The translations under genes and the position numbers were made by a program. Shown in pieces: positions 44,998 to 52,889 of a DNA stretch of 64,000 nt. Each line of letters begins with the position of its first letter. Positions within the stretch are counted from its first letter, which is position 1. The notes beneath the pieces were generated by a model. The model saw only the letters and a program-made list of their open reading frames with translations, had not been told where the DNA came from and made no database searches. The stretch is taken from assembly GCA_905215555.1 (NCBI GenBank), contig CAJMQU010000012.1:1-64000 (forward strand). The letters are read 5' to 3'. The stretch comes from an uncultured bacterium. GTDB taxonomy: Bacteria > Bacteroidota > Bacteroidia > Bacteroidales > Bacteroidaceae.

Positions 44998-45026
44998 CCT
45001 ATCAAATCAATAAACCGTGATAAGCC

Positions 45027-47996
45027 ATGCTCAGCAAGCTTAAATTAAACCAGCTTTATTTTAAAGATACGCAGTTCGCCAACCTCATGACGCGACGCAT
45101 TTTCAACATCCTGCTGATTGCTAACCCATACGACGCTTTCATGCTGGAAGACGACGGACGCATCGACGAAAAGATCTTCAACGAGTATACTTCGCTTTCC
45201 CTGCGCTATCCGCCACGCTTCACTCAGGTGTCTACCTGCGAGGAGGCATTGGCACAACTATCCACCGTACCGTTCGACCTCATCATCTGTATGCCGGGAA
45301 CGGGAGATAACGAGAGTTTCGACGTAGCGCGCCACATCAAGAGCCTGTACGAACAGATTCCTGTAGTGATACTGACGCCTTTCAGCCACGGCATCACCAA
45401 GCGCATTGCCAACGAGGATCTGAGTGCTTTCGAGTATATATTCTGCTGGCTGGGCAACACGGATTTGCTGGTTTCCATCATCAAACTGATAGAGGACAAG
45501 ATGAATCTGGAACACGACGTCAATGAAGTGGGCGTGCAGCTCATCCTATTGGTGGAAGACGGCATCCGGTTCTATTCGTCCATATTGCCCAACCTCTATA
45601 AGTTCGTGTTGAAGCAAAGCCAGGAGTTCAGTACCGAGGCACTGAATGCCCACCAACGTACGCTGCGTATGAGGGGGCGTCCTAAAATTGTGCTGGCACG
45701 TACGTATGAAGAAGCTACCAGCATCTACGAAAAATATAAGAATAATATATTAGGTGTAATTACCGATGTCCGCTTTCCCCGTGTGGAACGTGGTGAGAAG
45801 GACGGACTTGCCGGCATCAAGCTCTGTGCCGCCATCCGCAAACAAGACCCGTTCGTGCCGCTCATCATCCAGTCGTCCGAATCGGAAAATGCACTCTATG
45901 CATCCAAATACGGTGCCGCCTTCATCGACAAGAATTCCAAAAAGATGGATGTGGACTTGCGCCGCATCGTATCGGACAACTTCGGTTTCGGTGATTTCAT
46001 TTTCCGCAACCCCGACACGCTGGAAGAGATTGCCCGCGTGAAGAACCTGAAAGAATTGCAGAACATCCTCTTTGCCGTACCGGCAGAGTCGTTCCTCTAT
46101 CATATCAGCCGCAACCACGTCAGCCGCTGGCTCTACTCACGTGCCATGTTCCCGGTAGCGGAATTCCTGAAGCCCATCACTTGGAACAGTCTTCAGGATG
46201 TGGATGCCCACCGCAGAATCATCTTCGAAGCTATCGTGAAATACCGCAAAATGAAGAACCAGGGTGTGGTAGCCGTGTTCAAGCGCGACCGTTTCGACCG
46301 CTATTCCAACTTCGCCCGTATCGGCGACGGTTCGTTGGGGGGTAAAGGCCGCGGCCTTGCTTTCATTGACAACATGGTGAAGCATCATCCCGAATTTGAA
46401 GAGTTCGACAACGCCCGCGTCGCCATCCCCAAGACGGTAGTGCTCTGTACCGATGTCTTCGACGAATTTATGGAGACAAATAACCTGTATCAGGTGGCCC
46501 TCTCTGATGCCGACGACGACCTGATCCTGCGCTACTTCCTGAAAGCCAAACTGCCCGACCGACTGGTAGAAGACTTCTTCACTTTCTTCGATGTGGTGAA
46601 GTCTCCGCTCGCCATCCGTTCATCTTCTCTGTTGGAAGACTCGCACTACCAGCCTTTCGCCGGCATCTATAATACCTACATGATTCCCTATCTGGATGAT
46701 AAATATGAAATGCTCCGTATGCTGTCCGATGCCATCAAAGGAGTATATGCTTCGGTTTATTTCCGCGACAGCAAGGCTTATATGCAGGCCACGAGCAACG
46801 TCATCGACCAGGAAAAGATGGCAGTCATCCTGCAAGAAGTTGTCGGTAATCAGTATGGCGACCGCTACTATCCCAGCATGTCCGGTGTAGCCCGTTCGCT
46901 GAACTACTACCCTATCGGTGACGAGAAAGCCGAAGAAGGTACCGTGAACCTGGCCCTCGGTCTGGGAAAATATATTGTGGACGGGGGCATGACGCTTCGT
47001 TTCTCGCCCTATCATCCCCACCAGGTATTGCAAACCAGTGAAATGGAGATAGCATTGAAGGAAACGCAAACCCGTTTCTATGCCCTCGACTTAAAAAATG
47101 CCGGACATGACTTCTCTATGGACGACGGTTTCAATCTGCTGAAACTGCACGTAAAGGAAGCAGAAAAAGACGGCGCGCTGAATTATATCGCCTCTACCTA
47201 CGATCCTTACGACCAGATTATCCGCGACGGTCTGTATCCCGGCGGGCGCAAGGTCATCACCTTTGCCAATATCCTGCAACACGATGTTTTCCCTCTTGCC
47301 CGTATTCTCCAGTTGGTATTGAAATACAGCGAACAGGAAATGCGCCGCCCCGTTGAGATTGAATTTGCCGCTACCATGAGCCGCGAAAAGGATAAGAGCG
47401 GTACTTTCTACCTCTTGCAAGTACGCCCCATTGTTGACACCAAGGAAATACTGGACGAAGACCTCACCACCATACCGGACGATAAGGTTCTGCTCCGTTC
47501 CAACAACTCCCTCGGACACGGGATCATGAATGATATTTATGACGTTATCTATGTGAAGACCGATGATTACAGTGCTTCGCACAATCAGGAGATTGCCTGG
47601 GAGATAGAAAAGCTGAACCAGCAATTCCTGGACGAGGGAAAGAATTATGTATTGGTAGGCCCCGGACGCTGGGGAAGCAGCGACACGTGGCTCGGTATTC
47701 CGGTGAAGTGGCCACACATCAGTGCCGCCCGCGTCATTGTGGAAGCCGGACTGACGAACTATCGCGTAGATCCCAGCCAGGGAACCCACTTCTTCCAGAA
47801 CCTGACTTCTTTCGGAGTCGGCTACTTCACCATCAATGCCTTTATGAACGATGGCGTGTATAACCAGGACTTCCTGAATGCACAACCTGCCGTGCATGAA
47901 AGCAAATATCTGCGCCATGTCTGCTTCGAACAACCTGTAACAGTGAAGATGGACGGCAAGAAGAAGTTAGGTGTCGTACTCTTGCCCGGCGAGTAA
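45027..47996 (+). CDS. Receiver-like / PEP-pyruvate-binding domain protein
   Basis: 989 residues. Two response-regulator-like domains come first (about 28-155, with FDLIICMPG in the phospho-Asp position but no Asp, and about 170-315, with GVITDVRFP, which keeps the Asp). Then comes the ATP-grasp PEP/pyruvate-binding domain (about 430-815: GSLGGKGRGLAFI, AIRSSSLLED) and a C-terminal region (about 850-989) with VGPGRWGSSDTWLG. It is often annotated phosphoenolpyruvate synthase, but the phosphohistidine swivel domain and the C-terminal TIM barrel needed for that reaction are not seen. It is more likely a regulated ATP-dependent phosphotransfer or signalling protein. Transcribed alone, tail to tail with the next gene. 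Confidence 0.8.
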   Translation: MLSKLKLNQLYFKDTQFANLMTRRIFNILLIANPYDAFMLEDDGRIDEKIFNEYTSLSLRYPPRFTQVSTCEEALAQLSTVPFDLIICMPGTGDNESFDVARHIKSLYEQIPVVILTPFSHGITKRIANEDLSAFEYIFCWLGNTDLLVSIIKLIEDKMNLEHDVNEVGVQLILLVEDGIRFYSSILPNLYKFVLKQSQEFSTEALNAHQRTLRMRGRPKIVLARTYEEATSIYEKYKNNILGVITDVRFPRVERGEKDGLAGIKLCAAIRKQDPFVPLIIQSSESENALYASKYGAAFIDKNSKKMDVDLRRIVSDNFGFGDFIFRNPDTLEEIARVKNLKELQNILFAVPAESFLYHISRNHVSRWLYSRAMFPVAEFLKPITWNSLQDVDAHRRIIFEAIVKYRKMKNQGVVAVFKRDRFDRYSNFARIGDGSLGGKGRGLAFIDNMVKHHPEFEEFDNARVAIPKTVVLCTDVFDEFMETNNLYQVALSDADDDLILRYFLKAKLPDRLVEDFFTFFDVVKSPLAIRSSSLLEDSHYQPFAGIYNTYMIPYLDDKYEMLRMLSDAIKGVYASVYFRDSKAYMQATSNVIDQEKMAVILQEVVGNQYGDRYYPSMSGVARSLNYYPIGDEKAEEGTVNLALGLGKYIVDGGMTLRFSPYHPHQVLQTSEMEIALKETQTRFYALDLKNAGHDFSMDDGFNLLKLHVKEAEKDGALNYIASTYDPYDQIIRDGLYPGGRKVITFANILQHDVFPLARILQLVLKYSEQEMRRPVEIEFAATMSREKDKSGTFYLLQVRPIVDTKEILDEDLTTIPDDKVLLRSNNSLGHGIMNDIYDVIYVKTDDYSASHNQEIAWEIEKLNQQFLDEGKNYVLVGPGRWGSSDTWLGIPVKWPHISAARVIVEAGLTNYRVDPSQGTHFFQNLTSFGVGYFTINAFMNDGVYNQDFLNAQPAVHESKYLRHVCFEQPVTVKMDGKKKLGVVLLPGE

Positions 47997-48010
47997 GCAC
48001 ACAAAAGATA

Positions 48011-48925
48011 TCAGTCTCTTTGCCGATGCAGTATAATCATTACCACCTCGCTGGGAGCAAAGAGACGGATATTCTTGTTGGACGTACCGATGCCATTGGT
48101 TATAATCATCGGTGTAAGTTGTGAGTTGTATTCCAATCCGGTACGGAAGCGCTGCCCGTAATGGGACGGAAGTATGGGAGCATACAGGCCAAACAAGGTA
48201 ACCTGCCCGCCGTGGGTATGTCCTGCAAGCACCAGGTCGGTGTTGGTAATGGGGACATCCTCGGCATAATCGGGTGTATGCGTCAGCAGAATGACGAAAT
48301 CTTCCGGAGAAAGACCGAGCGTAGGAGACGTGCCATTCTTCTTCAGGTCGAAAGGATTGCGCACACCGGCAATCAGTATCGCTTCTCCATCCCGCTTCAG
48401 CGTATCGACTTTATGTTCCAGCAGGTGCATGCCATACTTATTCATCTCACTGACAATATCACTGTAACAAGCCTCGTAATCATTATTCCCCAGTACGGCA
48501 TATGCGCCCATCGGAGTTTTTACTCCAGCAAGGGCAGCGATGACGGGCGACACGTATTCACAACCTTCATGCAGGTCACCCCCTATCAGCAGCACATCGG
48601 CATGTTGCTCCCGAAGCAGTTTCACCAGATTATCCAGCCCCTTTTCCTTGAAAAGACTTTTATAATGCAGGTCGGACACGAAAGCGATACGGAAACCGTC
48701 GAAAGCACCCGGTACATCGGGGTGGGTAAATTCGTAGGTTCTCACCCGGCTAATACCTTTATACCCGGAACCTTTCTTAAAAGAGCTGATCTTTGTGTTT
48801 GCCATCCGAACGCTATCCTCTGCCGACATTTGCGAAGGCAGGGAGGAAGTCAGACTCCTGCTCGACTTACAGGAAGAGAGAAACAGAGCCGAAATGAGGC
48901 ATAAATAAATCAAATTCTTCATCAT
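48011..48925 (-). CDS. Lipoprotein calcineurin-like metallophosphoesterase
   Basis: About 304 residues. A lipoprotein signal (MMKNLIYLCLISALFLSSC) is followed by a YkuE/UDP-diacylglucosamine-hydrolase-like metallophosphoesterase domain with its full metal set: FVSDLHYKS, LLIGGDLHEG, VLGNNDYEA, LLTHTPDYA and LAGHTHGGQ. Substrate unknown. I place the start at 48925 because the leftward -7 box at 48941-48934 puts transcription near 48928; a start at 48946 would lie inside or before the promoter. That leaves almost no leader, so the Met at 48922 is equally possible. Confidence 0.85.
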   Translation of the reverse strand: MMKNLIYLCLISALFLSSCKSSRSLTSSLPSQMSAEDSVRMANTKISSFKKGSGYKGISRVRTYEFTHPDVPGAFDGFRIAFVSDLHYKSLFKEKGLDNLVKLLREQHADVLLIGGDLHEGCEYVSPVIAALAGVKTPMGAYAVLGNNDYEACYSDIVSEMNKYGMHLLEHKVDTLKRDGEAILIAGVRNPFDLKKNGTSPTLGLSPEDFVILLTHTPDYAEDVPITNTDLVLAGHTHGGQVTLFGLYAPILPSHYGQRFRTGLEYNSQLTPMIITNGIGTSNKNIRLFAPSEVVMIILHRQRD

Positions 48926-48933
48926 AACAGATG

Positions 48934-48960
48934 CAAAGATAAGCATTTTCCGTATCTTTG
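48934..48960. promoter_or_regulatory. Divergent promoter pair as a -7-box palindrome
   Basis: CAAAGATA (48934-48941) and TATCTTTG (48953-48960) are exact reverse complements separated by 11 bases, so each strand carries a perfect TAnnTTTG box facing outward. Leftward it would serve the metallophosphoesterase, rightward menA. Neither has a good -33 TTTG. Confidence 0.5.
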
Positions 48961-49031
48961 TCGATAGGTTGACAGATGATTGTTTATCAGTGCATTAAGC
49001 TTCTTGCTGTTTTCGCAGGAAGAAGATGCCG

Positions 49032-49097
49032 GTTTCTCCTCATGGGAACGACAGTTTCTCCTCATGGGAACGACAGTTTCTCCTCATGGGAACGACA
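49032..49097 (+). repeat. Three exact 22-bp tandem repeats in the menA leader
   Basis: The unit begins GTTTCTCCTCATGGGAAC and ends GACA; copies run 49032-49053, 49054-49075 and 49076-49097 with no mismatch. A decayed fourth copy follows (49098-49118). Unit length is not a multiple of three and no ORF crosses it, so it is not coding. Each unit can form a small GUUUC/GGAAC stem. It lies between the rightward -7 box (48953-48960) and the menA start (49148). Confidence 0.9.
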
Positions 49098-49147
49098 ATG
49101 CCTCCTGAAGGAAACAATTATCCCTCCATAGAAAAAGAAACACGCCT

Positions 49148-50059
49148 ATGAAAGAGATTAAGCAAAATTCACCTTACGCCTGGCTCCTCGCCGCCCGTCC
49201 CAAGACTCTGACAGGAGCAATCATCCCGGTACTGATAGGTACCTCGCTGGCATTTTCCGATGGACATTTTCAATCTACACCTGCCCTGTTGTGCTTCCTC
49301 TTCGCCTGCGGCATGCAGATTGCCGCCAATTTCATCAACGACTTGTTCGACTACCTGAAAGGCTCCGACCGTGAAGACCGTCTCGGTCCGGAACGTGCCT
49401 GCGCACAGGGATGGATTACACCAGGAGCCATGAAATGGGGCATCGGCGTCACCATCATCCTTTCCTGCATCATCGGTCTCGGAATCTTATACCAAAGCTG
49501 GGGAGTGTTGCCACACGGCGGATGGGAATTAATCGTATTAGGTATGTTCTGTGTGATATTTGCCTTCTTATATACCACTGTCCTTTCCTATCAAGGGTGG
49601 GGAGATTTGCTGGTACTCGTATTTTTCGGATTTGTCCCTGTGGGAGGAACATACTACGTGCAGGCCTATACATTCACGCCGGGTGTCATCATAGCCTCGC
49701 TCATCAGCGGATTAGTGATAGACACGCTACTGGTTGTGAACAATTACCGCGATCGGAAACAGGATGCCCTCAGCGGAAAACGTACGCTCATCGTCCGTTT
49801 CGGAGAACGCTTCGGAAGATACTTTTATCTCTGGCTCGGCATCATCGCCACGCTTCTCTGCCTCTGGTTCGTACTAGGAGGAAATCCGGTGGCAATAATT
49901 TTACCTTTCTTCTACCTCTATGCACATATACGTACCTGGCGACGGATGGTACAAATACGAAACGGTAAAAAATTAAACAGCATATTGGGCGAAACATCGC
50001 GCAATATGCTGCTTATGGGAGTATTACTGAGTATTGTTATAATAGCGGTAAAGTGGTGA
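49148..50059 (+). CDS. menA: 1,4-dihydroxy-2-naphthoate polyprenyltransferase
   Basis: 303 residues of the UbiA superfamily with about eight or nine transmembrane helices. Motifs: AARPKTLTGAIIPVLIG, FINDLFDYLKGSDREDR (first Asp-rich motif) and NNYRDRKQDALSGKRTL (second). It prenylates and decarboxylates DHNA to demethylmenaquinone in the inner membrane, the membrane-bound step of menaquinone synthesis, needed for the fumarate respiration of Bacteroides. It ends 11 bases from the convergent rfbB gene. Confidence 0.93.
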   Translation: MKEIKQNSPYAWLLAARPKTLTGAIIPVLIGTSLAFSDGHFQSTPALLCFLFACGMQIAANFINDLFDYLKGSDREDRLGPERACAQGWITPGAMKWGIGVTIILSCIIGLGILYQSWGVLPHGGWELIVLGMFCVIFAFLYTTVLSYQGWGDLLVLVFFGFVPVGGTYYVQAYTFTPGVIIASLISGLVIDTLLVVNNYRDRKQDALSGKRTLIVRFGERFGRYFYLWLGIIATLLCLWFVLGGNPVAIILPFFYLYAHIRTWRRMVQIRNGKKLNSILGETSRNMLLMGVLLSIVIIAVKW

Positions 50060-50070
50060 AGTCGTGCCTA

Positions 50071-51210
50071 TCATCTTTTCCCGTACATCTTTTCATAGTA
50101 ATGCTGATAATCACCACTGGTCACCTCTTCCACCCAGTCCTGATTATTCAGATACCATTCGATAGTCTTCACGATGCCGACTTCAAACTTCGTTTCGGGA
50201 TACCAACCTAAAGCATCGGTTATCTTTGTCGGGTCGATGGCATAACGTTGGTCGTGGCCGAGGCGGTCTTTTACGAAAGTAATCAGGTCTTCGTTTATCC
50301 AACTGATATCAATCTGACCGTCTTCACCTTTAACTTTCTTCTTCAGCACTTCGCGGTACTCCGGATTTTCCGTCATCAGGCGATGAATGGTAGCGATAGT
50401 CAATTTTACAATTTCGAGATTTGTCTTTTCGTTGTGCCCTCCTACATTGTAAGCTTCACCTTCAACGCCTTCGCGAACCACAAGGTCGATAGCCTTACAA
50501 TGGTCTTCCACATACAACCAGTCGCGCACATTGCTTCCGTCACCGTAAACAGGGAGTTTCTTTCCCTCCAAGATATTCTTGATAATCAACGGAATCAACT
50601 TTTCGGGAAAATGATAAGGACCATAGTTGTTGGAACAGCGGGTGATGGTCACCGGCATCTTATAAGTGTCATGATAAGCCATTACTACCATATCGGCACT
50701 GGTCTTCGAAGCGCTGTAAGGGCTGTGCGGGCAAAGCGGGGTCTGCTCCGTGAAGTAGCCTTCGGCACCCAGCGAACCGTACACTTCGTCCGTAGAAACC
50801 TGATGATAACGCACACCTTTACGCCAAGTGGGATAACCGTTTTCGTCCTTACCTGTCACCCAGGCACGACGGGCAGCATCCAGCAGGTTTTGTGTACCCA
50901 GAATATTGGTAACCAAGAAGAGCTGCGGATTCTCGATACTGCGGTCCACATGGCTTTCGGCAGCGAAGTTCACCACATAATCAAACTTGAATTTGGCAAA
51001 TAGTTCGTCGGCAAGTACCCGGTCGCAGATGTCTCCTTTCACAAAGAAACAACGTTCGTCATCAATATCATTGGCGATAGTACCAAGGTTTCCGGCATAG
51101 GTTAAGGAATCAAGTATCACCACCTTCACATCATCGTGTTTAGCCAGAATGTACTTGATATAGTTGGCACCGATAAATCCGGCGGCACCGGTTACAAGAT
51201 AAGTCTTCAT
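50071..51210 (-). CDS. rfbB: dTDP-glucose 4,6-dehydratase
   Basis: 379 residues, extended short-chain dehydrogenase fold. NAD-binding VTGAAGFIGANYI, FAAESHVDRSI, STDEVYGSLG and the catalytic YSASK motif. It makes dTDP-4-keto-6-deoxyglucose from dTDP-glucose. It follows rfbA by 33 bases in the same direction; rfbC lies inside the capsule locus and rfbD is not in the window. The product feeds rhamnose and other deoxysugars. Confidence 0.95.
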   Translation of the reverse strand: MKTYLVTGAAGFIGANYIKYILAKHDDVKVVILDSLTYAGNLGTIANDIDDERCFFVKGDICDRVLADELFAKFKFDYVVNFAAESHVDRSIENPQLFLVTNILGTQNLLDAARRAWVTGKDENGYPTWRKGVRYHQVSTDEVYGSLGAEGYFTEQTPLCPHSPYSASKTSADMVVMAYHDTYKMPVTITRCSNNYGPYHFPEKLIPLIIKNILEGKKLPVYGDGSNVRDWLYVEDHCKAIDLVVREGVEGEAYNVGGHNEKTNLEIVKLTIATIHRLMTENPEYREVLKKKVKGEDGQIDISWINEDLITFVKDRLGHDQRYAIDPTKITDALGWYPETKFEVGIVKTIEWYLNNQDWVEEVTSGDYQHYYEKMYGKR

Positions 51211-51243
51211 ATAAATTAAAAATTGAAAATTAAAAATTAAAGG

Positions 51244-52119
51244 TTATTGGCGATAGGAGTTGGCAAGATCCATCAGGTAGGTACCATATTCCGTTTTGCC
51301 AAGTTGTTCGCCAAGCCGATAAAGCTGGTCGACATTTATCCACCCCTTACGCCAGGCTATTTCTTCGATACAGCTTACACGGAACCCTTGGCGGTTCTGT
51401 ATGGTAGCCACAAAGTTGCTGGCTTCCAGCAGGCTGTCGCAGTTACCCGTATCGAGCCAGGCAAAACCACGGCCGAAGATTTCTACTTTCAGCGTGCCTT
51501 CATCCAGATAAAGGCGGTTAAGGTCGGTGATTTCATATTCGCCACGTGCAGAAGGTTTGAGAGCGGCAGCCTTGGCAGTGACAGTAGAGTCATAGAAGTA
51601 AAGGCCGGGAACAGCATAGTTGCTCTTGGGGTGCTCGGGCTTTTCTTCAAGAGAGATAGCCTTTCCATCCGCATCAAATTCCACTACACCGTATGCGCGA
51701 GGGTCTTTCACATAATAGCCGAAGATGCATGCTCCCTTTTCGATAGAAGCGGCACGTTTCAGCATAGCAGAGAACCCTTGACCGTAGAACATATTGTCAC
51801 CCAGAATAAGGCATCCCGGTTCACCGTTCAGAAATTCGGCACCGAGCACGAAAGCCTGCGCCAATCCGTTAGGCTTCTCCTGTATCTTGTAAGAAAAGGA
51901 CATTCCAAGTTCTTCTCCCGTACCAAGCAATTCGCGGAACATGGGTAAGTCACGTGGAGTGGAGATAATCAGCACTTCGCGTATCCCCGCCAACATGAGC
52001 GTGGAAAGCGGATAATAAATCATCGGTTTGTCATAAACCGGCATAATTTGCTTGGAAATAGCCTTAGACAAGGGGTAAAGACGGGTGGCACTGCCACCGG
52101 CAAGAATAATTCCTTTCAT
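51244..52119 (-). CDS. rfbA: Glucose-1-phosphate thymidylyltransferase
   Basis: 291 residues. Nucleotidyltransferase signature GIILAGGSATRLYPLSKAIS, KPMIYYPLSTLMLAG, GDNMFYGQGF and RGFAWLDTGN. It makes dTDP-glucose from glucose-1-phosphate and dTTP, the committed step of dTDP-deoxysugar synthesis. First gene of the leftward rfbA-rfbB pair. A TATATTTG box on the leftward strand (52145-52152) lies about 25 bases upstream and is probably its promoter. Confidence 0.95.
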   Translation of the reverse strand: MKGIILAGGSATRLYPLSKAISKQIMPVYDKPMIYYPLSTLMLAGIREVLIISTPRDLPMFRELLGTGEELGMSFSYKIQEKPNGLAQAFVLGAEFLNGEPGCLILGDNMFYGQGFSAMLKRAASIEKGACIFGYYVKDPRAYGVVEFDADGKAISLEEKPEHPKSNYAVPGLYFYDSTVTAKAAALKPSARGEYEITDLNRLYLDEGTLKVEIFGRGFAWLDTGNCDSLLEASNFVATIQNRQGFRVSCIEEIAWRKGWINVDQLYRLGEQLGKTEYGTYLMDLANSYRQ

Positions 52120-52144
52120 ATTTCAGTTCTTTTTTCGGTTGATA

Positions 52145-52152
52145 CAAATATA
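52145..52152 (-). promoter_or_regulatory. Putative promoter -7 box of rfbAB
   Basis: Leftward TATATTTG, a full TAnnTTTG match, 26 bases upstream of the rfbA start. No -33 TTTG at the standard spacing. The rest of the gap (52153-52332) is AT-rich without a clear gene. Confidence 0.45.
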
Positions 52153-52332
52153 GAATAAAATAAGAAGGAGGACCACGCCCCACGGCTCTCGTAAATCTAT
52201 TCAGATTGCAAAAATAATGCAAAGCAGATGCAGTACAAAATAAATTATTTATTTTTAATGCTGATGCATTGCCTGTTTTTGCGCTGCAAATTTCAGAAAA
52301 AATTATAACATGACAAAATAATAAAGCATAAA

Positions 52333-52824
52333 TCAGCCCGCCAGTTCTATAACTTCAAGGTCTTTGAACGTTCCGTTATCTATGATGAAACGCACCATAG
52401 TGCGCACCTTATGAAATCCGGAGATGCCTGCCGCCCCCGGATTGATGTGGAGCATATCCAACGTTTTATCATACTTCACCTTCAGGATGTGCGAGTGTCC
52501 GCTAATGAAAAGTTTAGGCGGACGCACCAGAATGCTTCCCCGGATGGAGGGGTCGTAATTGCCCGGATAGCCACCGATATGCTTGATGAGCACTTCGGCA
52601 CCATCGACGGTGAAACGGTTGATTTGCGGATAGACGGCACGGATATCCTGCCCGTCTATATTGCCATACACGGCACGAAAAGTGCGGAACGCCGCCAACT
52701 TCCGGGCCACTTCCGGCGAACCGATATCACCGGCATGCCAGATTTCATCGCACGTCTCAAAATATTGCAGATACTTTTCATCCCAATATCCGTGCGTATC
52801 GGATAATAAACCAACTTTTGTCAT
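52333..52824 (-). CDS. YfcE/MJ0936-type metallophosphoesterase
   Basis: 163 residues. Metal motifs GLLSDTHGYWD, WHAGDIGS, VYGNIDGQD, GGYPG and ISGHSHILK place it in the small YfcE-like phosphodiesterase family; physiological substrate unknown. I start at MTKVGLLSDTHG (52824): the leftward promoter TACCTTTG (52852-52845) puts transcription near 52839, so the longer open frame beginning at 52878 would include promoter DNA. Confidence 0.88.
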   Translation of the reverse strand: MTKVGLLSDTHGYWDEKYLQYFETCDEIWHAGDIGSPEVARKLAAFRTFRAVYGNIDGQDIRAVYPQINRFTVDGAEVLIKHIGGYPGNYDPSIRGSILVRPPKLFISGHSHILKVKYDKTLDMLHINPGAAGISGFHKVRTMVRFIIDNGTFKDLEVIELAG

Positions 52825-52830
52825 CTTTCT

Positions 52831-52862
52831 TTTGTTTATCTGTGCAAAGGTAACTATATTTG
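52831..52862 (+). promoter_or_regulatory. Promoter of ppk1
   Basis: TTTG (52831-52834), 20-base spacer, TATATTTG (52855-52862): a full match to both Bacteroides promoter elements, the best in the window. Transcription would start near 52868. This decides the ppk1 start at 52890, since the Met at 52860 lies within the -7 box. Confidence 0.75.
52845..52852 (-). promoter_or_regulatory. Leftward promoter -7 box of the YfcE-type gene
   Basis: TACCTTTG on the leftward strand, interleaved with the ppk1 promoter, so the two divergent promoters overlap and may compete for polymerase. A GTTG (52879-52876) lies 23 bases upstream. Confidence 0.5.
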
Positions 52863-52889
52863 GGGAAATCTTTGTCAACTAAAGAAATT

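Noticed and set aside
47091..47933. 280-codon frame on the - strand within the receiver/PEP-pyruvate-binding gene.
   Set aside because: Shadow of the rightward gene, which shows conserved motifs throughout; no independent promoter or recognisable product.
45027..47996. Phosphoenolpyruvate synthase.
   Set aside because: Only the ATP-grasp PEP/pyruvate-binding domain is present; the phosphohistidine and TIM-barrel domains are not seen.
49032..49118. CRISPR-like array.
   Set aside because: The copies are directly adjacent with no spacers and there are no cas genes; it is a simple tandem repeat.
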